Positions 16,031-22,213 of a DNA stretch of 35,847 nucleotides are shown piece after piece. Both the position numbers and the translations under genes were made by a program. Location: positions 1-35,847 of IMG/VR virus record IMGVR_UViG_3300025411_000744; one strand, written 5' to 3'. Under the pieces are notes generated by a model. The model was not told the DNA's origin and made no database searches. It saw nothing but the letters and a program-made list of their open reading frames with translations. The DNA is from a virus. The stretch's first letter is position 1, and each line of letters starts with the position of its first letter.

Positions 16031-16042
16031 TTTCTTGCTTAA
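16031..16042 (+). repeat. Shared leader 12-mer TTTCTTGCTTAA, copy 2 (hsp20)
   Basis: Identical to 14060-14071 and again followed by AAGGAGAT (16046-16053) before the start codon at 16059. Confidence 0.6.
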
Positions 16043-16058
16043 CATAAGGAGATATAAA

Positions 16059-16478
16059 ATGCAATTAAGAGCAATAGACCCAGCTCACTTGGCACATCTA
16101 AGTAGAGCACTTGTAGGATTTGATACAATTTTCAATCAACAACTACAACAACAAGGAAACTATCCTCCACACAATATTGTGAAGTATAGTGATAGTGAAT
16201 ATGCTATTGAAGTAGCAGTAGCAGGTTTCAGCAAAGATGAAATCACAGTAGAAGTAGATCAGGATCAGTTGGTTGTACGTGGAGTACAGACAACTAAAGA
16301 AGACTCTACCAAAGAGTATTTGCATCGTGGTCTTGCTAGTCGTGATTTTGAGCAAAGTTATACACTTGCTGAATACATGGAAGTAAAAGATGCAGAAGTC
16401 AAGGATGGTATGTTGATCATTAGTATCGAACGTATTGTTCCAGAATCTTTGAAACCAAGATTAATTACAGTTAAATAA
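16059..16478 (+). CDS. hsp20: Small heat shock protein Hsp20 (IbpA-like)
   Basis: A 139-residue alpha-crystallin-domain chaperone that holds unfolded proteins until DnaK refolds them. The domain begins YPPHNIVKYSDSEYAIEVAV (about residues 30-50) and continues AGFSKDEITVEV, and the end of the domain is DGMLIISIERIV, with a C-terminal I/V-x-I/V motif (LITV). ATG 16059 follows AAGGAG; a longer open frame from 16017 would run through the hairpin. Hsp20 genes are common in T4-like cyanophages. Here it follows dnaK, which suggests a working pair. Confidence 0.95.
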   Translation: MQLRAIDPAHLAHLSRALVGFDTIFNQQLQQQGNYPPHNIVKYSDSEYAIEVAVAGFSKDEITVEVDQDQLVVRGVQTTKEDSTKEYLHRGLASRDFEQSYTLAEYMEVKDAEVKDGMLIISIERIVPESLKPRLITVK

Positions 16479-16484
16479 TCAACC

Positions 16485-16502
16485 GGGGGAGGCAACTCCC
16501 CC
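16485..16502 (+). promoter_or_regulatory. Perfect GC hairpin between hsp20 and clpS
   Basis: GGGGGAG, GCAA tetraloop, CTCCCCC: seven pairs, six of them G-C, closed by a stable GNRA-type loop, with no T-run after it. That favours an mRNA-stabilising or processing element over a terminator. GTTAAATA, a weak late-promoter-like octamer overlapping the hsp20 stop (16470-16477), would place a transcript start at about 16483, just before this stem. Confidence 0.65.
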
Positions 16503-16522
16503 ACTTACTAGAAAGAGATAAG

Positions 16523-16825
16523 ATGTCAAATACAGACGTAGTAATCGACGAAAAAGTTAAAGTAACTATCTCCGAGCCTAAACGCTGGAAAGTTATTTTA
16601 TTGAATGATGACACCACTCCGATGGAGTTTGTTATTAGTTTGTTAATGGAAGTTTTCAAACATACTGAAAACTCTGCTCACGACATCATGCTACAAGTAC
16701 ACGAAACTGGTAGTGGTATTGCCGGAGTATATAGTTTTGAAATTGCTGAAGCAAAAGCAGTCGAAGCTACAAATATTGCCAGAACTGCAAATCACCAGCT
16801 ACAAATTAAATTGGAAGAAGAATGA
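16523..16825 (+). CDS. clpS: ClpS, ClpAP adaptor protein
   Basis: A 100-residue adaptor that binds N-degron substrates and hands them to ClpA, and in E. coli also inhibits ClpAP degradation of ssrA-tagged proteins. The signature is clear: WKVILLNDDTTPMEFVISLL (residues 22-41; Asn-Asp of the N-degron pocket), IMLQVHETGSGIAGVYSFEI (about residues 55-75; pocket His) and a short N-terminal extension. It overlaps the haem oxygenase start by 4 bases (ATGA). With the tmRNA gene in the same window it points to phage control of proteolysis. Confidence 0.95.
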   Translation: MSNTDVVIDEKVKVTISEPKRWKVILLNDDTTPMEFVISLLMEVFKHTENSAHDIMLQVHETGSGIAGVYSFEIAEAKAVEATNIARTANHQLQIKLEEE

Positions 16826-17373
16826 GTCTACGTGAATTAACCAAAGATGCACATACAAACGCAGAACGTCAAGAATTTGTAAAAATTCTTTTTAGTGGTA
16901 AAATCAATCCTAAACTCTATGCTACCTATCTAAAAAATCAGCATCCAATGTATGAAATTTTAGAAGTATGTGCTATGCCATTAGGACTATTAAATGGTTT
17001 ACCAGATGTTCGTCGTGCTCCTAATATCCTTAGTGATTTTCAAGAACTTTGGTCCGATGAAGATGGTGAAGTAGAAATTCTTCCTATTACACAAAAATAT
17101 ATCAAATATATCTTAAGTATCAAAGATGATCCTAAAAAGTTAATGGCACATATCTATGTACGTCATATGGGCGACCTAGCAGGCGGACAAATGATTGCTA
17201 AAAAAGTTCCTGGTAGCGGTAAGTTTTATAAGTTTGAAAAACCCGAAGAACTAAAAGATGCTATTCGTGCAAAAATCGACGACAGCATGGCAGATGAAGC
17301 AAAAATATGTTTTGAATACGCTACAGAATTTTTTAAAGAAATGATGACACATGTCGAATATACCGACGAGTAA
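16822..17373 (+). CDS. ho1: Haem oxygenase (HO-1 family)
   Basis: A 183-residue biliverdin-forming haem oxygenase: haem plus oxygen to biliverdin IX, CO and iron. The proximal His is in LTKDAHTNAERQEF (about residue 10), and the distal helix motif is GDLAGGQMIAK (about residue 116), matching GDLSGGQ of the family. VRHMGDLAGGQ is complete. It overlaps ClpS by 4 bases and the bilin reductase by 23 bases, so haem oxygenase and reductase are tightly coupled. Known cyanophage and uncultured marine phage versions feed bilin synthesis; in a non-photosynthetic host the product's use is unclear, but iron release is possible. Confidence 0.95.
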   Translation: MSLRELTKDAHTNAERQEFVKILFSGKINPKLYATYLKNQHPMYEILEVCAMPLGLLNGLPDVRRAPNILSDFQELWSDEDGEVEILPITQKYIKYILSIKDDPKKLMAHIYVRHMGDLAGGQMIAKKVPGSGKFYKFEKPEELKDAIRAKIDDSMADEAKICFEYATEFFKEMMTHVEYTDE

Positions 17374-18046
17374 AGTTTGGGATACTTTAATAAATATTCA
17401 GCACTTATTGGAGACTGAATTTGGCCGGACTGGCACTGAAATCTTTGAGCCTGGAATGGATCGATTTAACCAACCTGGGTGGATTAATCGTGTATGGAGC
17501 TCTGTTCTTTATCGCCGTGCTCATATTGATGTGGTTGATGCACGAGATTCACGAGGGCTCTGGATGATGCATTGTTGCATCTTTCCACACACTCATAATC
17601 CTGCTCCTATTTTTGGTTTTGATGTAATTGCTGGTAAAAACAAGATGACTGGTTGTTTCATTGACTACAGCCCTACAGAAGACAAATTCCATCCTATGCT
17701 AGACTATTTTGGCGAAGAAGTATCACGTTACGAATGGTTTAAAAAGCGTGAATTACCGGATTGGGCCAAACGTATTTTTAGCCAACATATGGTAGCCGCA
17801 GGTAATGTTAGTGATGATAGCGAACTAGCACAAATCAGCAGTCTAGCCAACATCCTTGTAAATCATTACTTAGAAACAGTGGGAGAAACTAATAACCGTG
17901 TGCTAGGCACGACCAGTTATCAGAACTACTATTGCGATAATCAAAAGCAAAATCCACATACACCCAAAGTCATGGCTAGTTTAGGGCTAGACGAAGAGGA
18001 TGTACGTGTTTTCATACAGGATTGTTTGTTCCCTAATATCGCATAA
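17351..18046 (+). CDS. Ferredoxin-dependent bilin reductase (PcyA/PebS/PcyX superfamily)
   Basis: A 231-residue enzyme that would reduce biliverdin to a phytobilin using reduced ferredoxin. Family features: HCCIFPHTHNPAPIFGFDVI (about residues 74-93; the P-I-F-G-x-D motif holding the active-site Asp) followed by FIDYSPTEDKFHPML, and the C-terminal YCDNQKQNPHTPKVM ending in a V-x-x-F-I-x-x-C-L-F-P motif. Which bilin it makes cannot be told from the sequence. The non-cyanobacterial context fits PcyX-type reductases reported from uncultured marine phages, but PebS or PcyA types remain possible. No ferredoxin gene is in the window. Its TAA stop lies in the late promoter at 18042. Confidence 0.9.
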   Translation: MSNIPTSKVWDTLINIQHLLETEFGRTGTEIFEPGMDRFNQPGWINRVWSSVLYRRAHIDVVDARDSRGLWMMHCCIFPHTHNPAPIFGFDVIAGKNKMTGCFIDYSPTEDKFHPMLDYFGEEVSRYEWFKKRELPDWAKRIFSQHMVAAGNVSDDSELAQISSLANILVNHYLETVGETNNRVLGTTSYQNYYCDNQKQNPHTPKVMASLGLDEEDVRVFIQDCLFPNIA

Positions 18047-18049
18047 ATA
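18042..18049 (+). promoter_or_regulatory. T4-type late promoter, CATAAATA, overlapping stop and next to ATG
   Basis: CATAAATA contains the bilin reductase stop codon. By T4 late-promoter geometry, transcription should start near 18055, two bases before ATG 18057, so the message would be almost leaderless. There is no Shine-Dalgarno sequence before 18057. Confidence 0.65.
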
Positions 18050-18056
18050 TTACATT

Positions 18057-19226
18057 ATGCGTATAATTGATATTATTTCAGAAGCTCCTTTGAGCCCAGG
18101 TCTTTTCAAATATAAAGACGACCCACGCGATCGTGTGATAAAATTTATAAAACGTCTTGTTGCCGGTGAAGCATTTACCGTATTAGATGCAAGTGGTAAA
18201 CAAACCCAAGTACACCTGGACCCGACTGAGGCTGGCCGAGTTTCTGATTTATTTCGACAAGGTATAAAACCAAAAACAATTCGAACAACAGACGGTAAAG
18301 ATATCTTGTTTACTAGTATTGTAAAAGACAACGGTTTTGGCGGCGGCAAAGATAATGAATCTTATGAAAAGAGTCAAGTCGCTGATATCAATGAACAAAT
18401 ACAAAAAGCATGCCAGGCCGCAGGTACAAGCGATATAAAAATACAAATAGGCAAGGGCGGTAGAAAAGTACCGGCATCGGCCGCAATCAAAGCACCAGGC
18501 GGAATTAAAGCTGATGCAATTATTGTTGATTCACAGAATAATCATCAAGCATGGATCAGTTTAAAAAGTGCTCCTGGTCCTAGAGCTATTGCAGGATGGG
18601 GAGGAATCACACATCCTCCTGTAAGACAACATCCAGAAGTAGTAAAATTTATTAACGATGCTAAAATAGCATTCGGCAATCAAATACCAAACAAATCCTC
18701 TTTTGGAAGAAGAATAGAAGATCAAACATTAAAAAATCAAATAGTATTTGGTAAAGAATTTGGTAAGCCAGCACGTGGTCCTAGCAATGTTGATGCAGTA
18801 ATGGCAGGACATCCTACTTTACGCAATAATGTGCTTGTCGGATCGGATATGACATGGCTTAACGGTGTTACTCCTTCTGGGGAATACGACCCGGTCTTTA
18901 ATATATCGTATAAAGGCGACCGATCCAACGAAGGTATCAGCGGTGCTCGAATATCAGTTCAAGCAGATAAAGGCCGTAGCTGGAAACCATTAGATGATTT
19001 ATTACAACAAAAACAATCTGAACTTCCTAATCAACAAACTTCTCAAAAACCTGTATCATCTGTAACAAAAAATACAAAAAAGGTTACAAGTCACAAAAAT
19101 ACAAAACAAAATTTAGGCACACAAACTTATAAAGATACAGATAATGCTGTACACGATGCTGAACACGAAGACAACCTAGTTAAACGTAACAAAAAAATAT
19201 CTGCCACAAATACCTCAGTACGATAA
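18057..19226 (+). CDS. Putative packaged protein with possible nuclease-like core
   Basis: A 389-residue protein. ATG 18057 gives the N-terminus MRIIDIISEAPLSPG, which resembles the capsid-targeting peptides of T4 internal proteins (MKTYQEFIAEA) and contains I-S-E|A, a match to the T4 prohead protease rule (I/L)-x-E. The middle contains GGIKADAIIVD and, about 10 residues later, WISLKS: an order that recalls a PD-(D/E)xK nuclease core, but the motif is weak (Ser instead of Glu). The C-terminal 90 residues are Lys/Asn/Gln/Thr-rich and probably disordered. It has a late promoter and a terminator downstream. Delivery into the host with phage DNA is inference. Confidence 0.75.
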   Translation: MRIIDIISEAPLSPGLFKYKDDPRDRVIKFIKRLVAGEAFTVLDASGKQTQVHLDPTEAGRVSDLFRQGIKPKTIRTTDGKDILFTSIVKDNGFGGGKDNESYEKSQVADINEQIQKACQAAGTSDIKIQIGKGGRKVPASAAIKAPGGIKADAIIVDSQNNHQAWISLKSAPGPRAIAGWGGITHPPVRQHPEVVKFINDAKIAFGNQIPNKSSFGRRIEDQTLKNQIVFGKEFGKPARGPSNVDAVMAGHPTLRNNVLVGSDMTWLNGVTPSGEYDPVFNISYKGDRSNEGISGARISVQADKGRSWKPLDDLLQQKQSELPNQQTSQKPVSSVTKNTKKVTSHKNTKQNLGTQTYKDTDNAVHDAEHEDNLVKRNKKISATNTSVR

Positions 19227-19229
19227 ATA
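19222..19229 (+). promoter_or_regulatory. T4-type late promoter, GATAAATA, overlapping the stop of the 18057 gene
   Basis: GATAAATA includes the TAA at 19224. The predicted start near 19235 is only about 60 bases before a strong terminator, so it would make a short RNA (see the ncRNA entry). Confidence 0.5.
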
Positions 19230-19234
19230 CAATG

Positions 19235-19297
19235 CGGGCACAAGATAAGGTGTCGTGGGAATCCGTAATCCACAGAGGACCCTTGGTCCTTTTTTTA
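19235..19297 (+). ncRNA. Candidate short RNA between late promoter and terminator
   Basis: Between the predicted start at about 19235 and the terminator ending at 19297 lie about 60 bases. They contain a small hairpin (GTGG-G-A paired with TCCAC, one bulge, about 19254-19272) and the terminator stem. A 22-codon frame starts at ATG 19232 and runs through the terminator to 19300, but the ATG would fall before the predicted transcript start, so translation is doubtful. Existence of the RNA is inferred only. Confidence 0.35.
19276..19297 (+). terminator. Rho-independent terminator
   Basis: AGGACC, loop CTT, GGTCCT followed by six more T (19291-19296). It ends transcripts of the gene at 18057 and of the candidate short RNA. 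Confidence 0.85.
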
Positions 19298-19328
19298 TGA
19301 CTAAATAATTGTCAAGGAGGACAAAGCC

Positions 19329-19487
19329 ATGAAACAAGCGAAATTAGTTCGTAAATTGTACAAGGCTTGCTTCCGACACGATGAAGATGCAATTGCCGCT
19401 CTACGCAAAGAAGAGTTCCGCAAGATACTAAAGCACCGCGCCGAAGGTAAGCCATTTGATACAAAATGGACCGTCGTGAGGATTTAA
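19329..19487 (+). CDS. Small basic phage protein (52 aa)
   Basis: A 52-residue Lys/Arg-rich protein starting [20 protein letters not shown], with CAAGGAGG nine bases before ATG 19329. It continues [20 protein letters not shown]. Small proteins of this appearance recur in marine T4-like phages; no function is known. A helical nucleic-acid-binding role is possible from the charge. The strong ribosome site and clean start and stop make it a likely real gene. Confidence 0.7.
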   Translation: MKQAKLVRKLYKACFRHDEDAIAALRKEEFRKILKHRAEGKPFDTKWTVVRI

Positions 19488-19518
19488 TAAATCCGTAATA
19501 AACGAGGCACTATACTGC

Positions 19519-19526
19519 GATAAATA
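19519..19526 (+). promoter_or_regulatory. T4-type late promoter, GATAAATA, 4 bases before plcP
   Basis: GATAAATA ends four bases before ATG 19531, so a T4-like transcript would begin within one or two bases of the start codon. No Shine-Dalgarno sequence is present in the usual window. Confidence 0.6.
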
Positions 19527-19530
19527 TTGG

Positions 19531-20310
19531 ATGACACCAAAAACTTATCGCAGTATTTTTATTTCCGATGTACACTTAGGTACACGTGACTCACAAGCTG
19601 CCAAGCTCAACAATTTTCTCAAACACAACACTTGCGAAACATTATATCTTGTAGGAGATATTATCGATGCATGGAAGATCCAACAAAACAAGTGGCGATG
19701 GAAACAAAGCCATACCAATGTTGTTCGTCGAGTTCTCGGTCATGCTAAACGCGGTACTCGTGTTGTATACGTGGCTGGAAATCATGACGAATTCCTGCGT
19801 CCAATGATACCATACGGATTCTCGTTTGGATTTGTTGAAATACATAATCAAACAGAACATATTGGTGCCGATGGTAAACATTATCTTGTCACGCATGGTG
19901 ATTTGTTTGATGGTATTACACGTCTTGCTCCATGGCTAGCATTCTTAGGTGATAAACTATACGACCTAGTATTAGAATGGAATAGTAAGTTTAACTGGGT
20001 GCGCCATAAGTTAGGCTTTGGCTACTGGAGTCTTAGTAAATATCTCAAGCATAAAGTTAAAAAAGCATCAGACTTTATGTTTCAATTTGAAACCAACATA
20101 GCACGTTATTGTAAAAAACGTGGTTTTGATGGTGTGATATGTGGACACATACATCACGCTGAAATCAAAGAAATAGATGGCGTCATTTATATGAATGATG
20201 GCGACTGGGTAGAAAGTTGTACAGCACTAGTTGAACATCATGATGGTCAATGGGAAATAATTACATGGACACGAGAGAATGACAAAGACGATACTAATAA
20301 TAACGGATAA
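19531..20310 (+). CDS. plcP: PlcP-like metallophosphoesterase (phospholipase C type, LpxH-related)
   Basis: A 259-residue calcineurin-like phosphoesterase. The metal motifs are complete: FISDVHLGT (about residue 10), YLVGDIIDAW (about 41), VAGNHDEFL (about 82), VTHGDLFD (about 120) and ICGHIHHAEI (about 206), with the MNDGDWVESCTALVEH ending typical of the COG2908 subgroup that includes PlcP. PlcP removes the phosphate headgroup from phospholipids, giving diacylglycerol, in bacteria starved for phosphate. Next to it, overlapping by 32 bases, is a GT4 glycosyltransferase, the same pair used for lipid remodelling in marine bacteria. LpxH (lipid A pathway) is the alternative, but LpxH has no reason to pair with this glycosyltransferase. 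Confidence 0.85.
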   Translation: MTPKTYRSIFISDVHLGTRDSQAAKLNNFLKHNTCETLYLVGDIIDAWKIQQNKWRWKQSHTNVVRRVLGHAKRGTRVVYVAGNHDEFLRPMIPYGFSFGFVEIHNQTEHIGADGKHYLVTHGDLFDGITRLAPWLAFLGDKLYDLVLEWNSKFNWVRHKLGFGYWSLSKYLKHKVKKASDFMFQFETNIARYCKKRGFDGVICGHIHHAEIKEIDGVIYMNDGDWVESCTALVEHHDGQWEIITWTRENDKDDTNNNG

Positions 20311-21277
20311 TCTTCCAGATCAAATAAATGGCGTTGTCACTACGTACAAAAATATTGAAGCGTGTGCGATTCTGGACGGTTATAACGTTGTTTTTCTTCA
20401 TCCCGGGTGGTTCAGCTATATTGATTGCCCTGGCTACAACGAAGTCAAGATTAGCTATCCCAGGAATATGGGCAAGAAGATTGCGTCGGTCAATCCGGAT
20501 TATATCCACATCGCCACAGAAGGTCCTCTTGGTATGTGGGCTAGAGCATATCTTTCATTGGCTGATATTCCTCACAATACCGCTTATCACACTAAGTTTC
20601 CTGAAGGGCTCAAGAAGTTATTTGGAATACCTGAGTCACTTACTTGGCGTTTTGTACGTTGGTTTCATAAACATAGTGGCAAAGTTCTAACAACTACAGA
20701 CAGCATGGTCGCTGAATTAAAGGCACATGGATTCAGCGGTGAAGTTATTCCATGGACACGCGGTGTTGACCGTGCGATATTCACTCCTGAGCTTAGAGAA
20801 AAAACAACTGCTAAGTATCTTTTATGTGTTAGCCGTGTTAGTAAAGAAAAGAATTTAGAAAAATTCTTTGAGTTAGATTACCCAGGTTACTTAAAAATTA
20901 TGGTAGGCGATGGCCCTATGTTAGAAACTTATAAGAAACGATATCCCAATGTACATTTTACAGGATTTAAGACAGGCATAGATCTAGCCAAATATTATGC
21001 CAATGCAGAAGTATTCGTGTTTCCTAGTCAGTGGGAAACATTTGGTATAGTTATGATTGAAGCAATGGCCTGTGGAACTCCGGTCGCGGCTTATCCTTGC
21101 CAAGGACCCGAAGATGTTATTGATCAAGCGGTCACTGGATTTATGAATGACAACTTAGAAGATGCAGTTTCAGCTTGTCTACAGTTAGATAGAAATAGTA
21201 TATATGGAGGAAGCCTACGCTGGACTTGGGAAGCCGCCTGGAAGATTTTTGAAGAACATTTAGTTCCTGCTAAATAG
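20279..21277 (+). CDS. GT4 glycosyltransferase, Agt-like (diacylglycerol glycosyltransferase candidate)
   Basis: A 332-residue GT-B fold glycosyltransferase, family 4. N-terminal ILIITDNLPDQINGVVTTYK is the acceptor-domain start with the G-V-V-T loop; AYHTKFPEGLKKLFGIPESL follows; the donor domain shows LLCVSRVSKEKNLEKF, VGDGP, and VFPSQWETFGIVMIEAMACG (about residues 255-275) with the E-x7-E motif. This subgroup includes enzymes that add glucose, glucuronate or mannose to diacylglycerol. ATG 20279 lies inside plcP, so the two are translationally coupled. The likely role is to glycosylate the diacylglycerol released by PlcP; LPS or other glycans are the alternatives. Confidence 0.85.
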   Translation: MTKTILIITDNLPDQINGVVTTYKNIEACAILDGYNVVFLHPGWFSYIDCPGYNEVKISYPRNMGKKIASVNPDYIHIATEGPLGMWARAYLSLADIPHNTAYHTKFPEGLKKLFGIPESLTWRFVRWFHKHSGKVLTTTDSMVAELKAHGFSGEVIPWTRGVDRAIFTPELREKTTAKYLLCVSRVSKEKNLEKFFELDYPGYLKIMVGDGPMLETYKKRYPNVHFTGFKTGIDLAKYYANAEVFVFPSQWETFGIVMIEAMACGTPVAAYPCQGPEDVIDQAVTGFMNDNLEDAVSACLQLDRNSIYGGSLRWTWEAAWKIFEEHLVPAK

Positions 21278-21301
21278 TAGCACTTAATGAAAGGGCTACT
21301 A
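21275..21301 (+). promoter_or_regulatory. Small stem-loop around the ribosome site of the 21301 gene
   Basis: TAGTAGC (21275-21281) pairs with GCTACTA (21295-21301), with AAAGGG in the loop-side sequence and the A of ATG 21301 in the stem. It could modulate initiation, but may be chance. Confidence 0.35.
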
Positions 21302-21471
21302 TGGGTATTTTAGAACTTACCTTTGGCGCAGTGATCGCAGGATTCTTTACAGTATTTGGTTGGAACTATGGTAACATAGTTTGGGACAAGTATGTTGAAC
21401 CCGAGCATAAAATAGAACAACCGGCAGTACAAAATGAGCGACCATCAAGAAAAGAAAAAGACGTGGATTGA
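21301..21471 (+). CDS. Small single-span membrane protein (56 aa)
   Basis: A 56-residue protein with one N-terminal hydrophobic helix (LELTFGAVIAGFFTVFGWN) followed by a polar, charged tail. ATG 21301 has AAAGGG upstream. Its 3' end overlaps the next small gene by 38 bases. The function is unknown. Confidence 0.6.
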   Translation: MGILELTFGAVIAGFFTVFGWNYGNIVWDKYVEPEHKIEQPAVQNERPSRKEKDVD

Positions 21472-21559
21472 TCACTACGAACGAATTTTCGATAACATAT
21501 TAAGAATCCTTTGGCTAATACTTTTGGTCACTTGGATAGTAACAGAACACAAGTTGTAA
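21434..21559 (+). CDS. Small single-span membrane protein (41 aa)
   Basis: A 41-residue protein, MSDHQEKKKTWIDHYERIFD then a hydrophobic helix ILRILWLILLVTWIV. Its charge pattern (polar N-terminus, one helix) fits a small inner-membrane protein. It overlaps the upstream small gene in another frame, and the next ATG starts one base after its stop. The function is unknown. Confidence 0.55.
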   Translation: MSDHQEKKKTWIDHYERIFDNILRILWLILLVTWIVTEHKL

Positions 21560-21560
21560 T

Positions 21561-22205
21561 ATGAAAAAAACTATAGCATTATTCATTAGCGATCCAAAGT
21601 GTAGTGTACAAAGTGGCAATGGTATAATGAAAGCATTAGGCAGTCGCTATAATTTTAAAATCTTCAGTAAGAACGCTGTAGAAGACAATTTCTTTAGACA
21701 TGTTGATTTAATTGTTGTTCCCGGAGGATTCGGAGACAGCGATAGCTATGACAGTCTGTTTAGGCATAATGGACAAGAAGTAAAAGAATTTGTACGTAAC
21801 GGTGGACACTATTTAGGCATTTGTATGGGAGCCTATTGGGCAGGTTCGCACTACTTAAATATGCTAGAAGGTGTAGATGCAGAACAGTATTTAAAACGTC
21901 CCGGAACTGATACCAGAAGACCGCATGCTAAAAATATATCAATAACATGGCAAGGCAAACCTATGAATATGTTTTGGTATGATGGCTGTGCCTTAGTAGG
22001 CGACAATAACAAATTTGAAACAGTAGCTACCTATGCTAATGGTGATCCTATGGCTATTATCCAAAAGAGAATAGGACTAATAGGTTGCCATCCAGAAAGT
22101 GAAAAATTTTGGTACGATAGCTATAGCTATATGCGTCAACACTGGCATGAAGGACATCATCATGCTATACTTTTAGAGTTTGTTAACGAACTTATGCATA
22201 GATAA
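21561..22205 (+). CDS. Class I glutamine-amidotransferase-like protein (BPL_N type)
   Basis: A 214-residue protein with the class I amidotransferase fold: LIVVPGGFGDSDSY (about residue 50), the nucleophile elbow GGHYLGICMGAYWAG (Cys about residue 91) and GCHPESE (His-Pro-Glu, about residue 175). The set Cys-His-Glu is complete. The order resembles the N-terminal domain family of biotin-protein ligases (BPL_N), often annotated on its own in environmental phages. No partner synthase is adjacent except the distant PP-loop ATPase. Its substrate is unknown. The stop codon lies in the late promoter at 22201. Confidence 0.8.
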   Translation: MKKTIALFISDPKCSVQSGNGIMKALGSRYNFKIFSKNAVEDNFFRHVDLIVVPGGFGDSDSYDSLFRHNGQEVKEFVRNGGHYLGICMGAYWAGSHYLNMLEGVDAEQYLKRPGTDTRRPHAKNISITWQGKPMNMFWYDGCALVGDNNKFETVATYANGDPMAIIQKRIGLIGCHPESEKFWYDSYSYMRQHWHEGHHHAILLEFVNELMHR

Positions 22206-22208
22206 ATA
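22201..22208 (+). promoter_or_regulatory. T4-type late promoter, GATAAATA; start predicted exactly at ATG
   Basis: GATAAATA contains the TAA stop of the amidotransferase-like gene. Counting T4-like spacing, +1 falls on 22214, the A of the next ATG: a fully leaderless transcript. No Shine-Dalgarno sequence is present. Confidence 0.65.
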
Positions 22209-22213
22209 TTTGC

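Noticed and set aside
14060-16053. TTGCTTAA read as a T4 MotA (middle promoter) box before dnaK and hsp20
   Set aside because: A -10 at the right distance would overlap the start codon at dnaK and is unclear at hsp20; the shared element fits a leader motif better.
19232-19300. 22-codon frame MRAQDKVSWESVIHRGPLVL and onward
   Set aside because: It reads through the terminator stem and its ATG lies before the predicted transcript start; kept only as part of the short RNA candidate.
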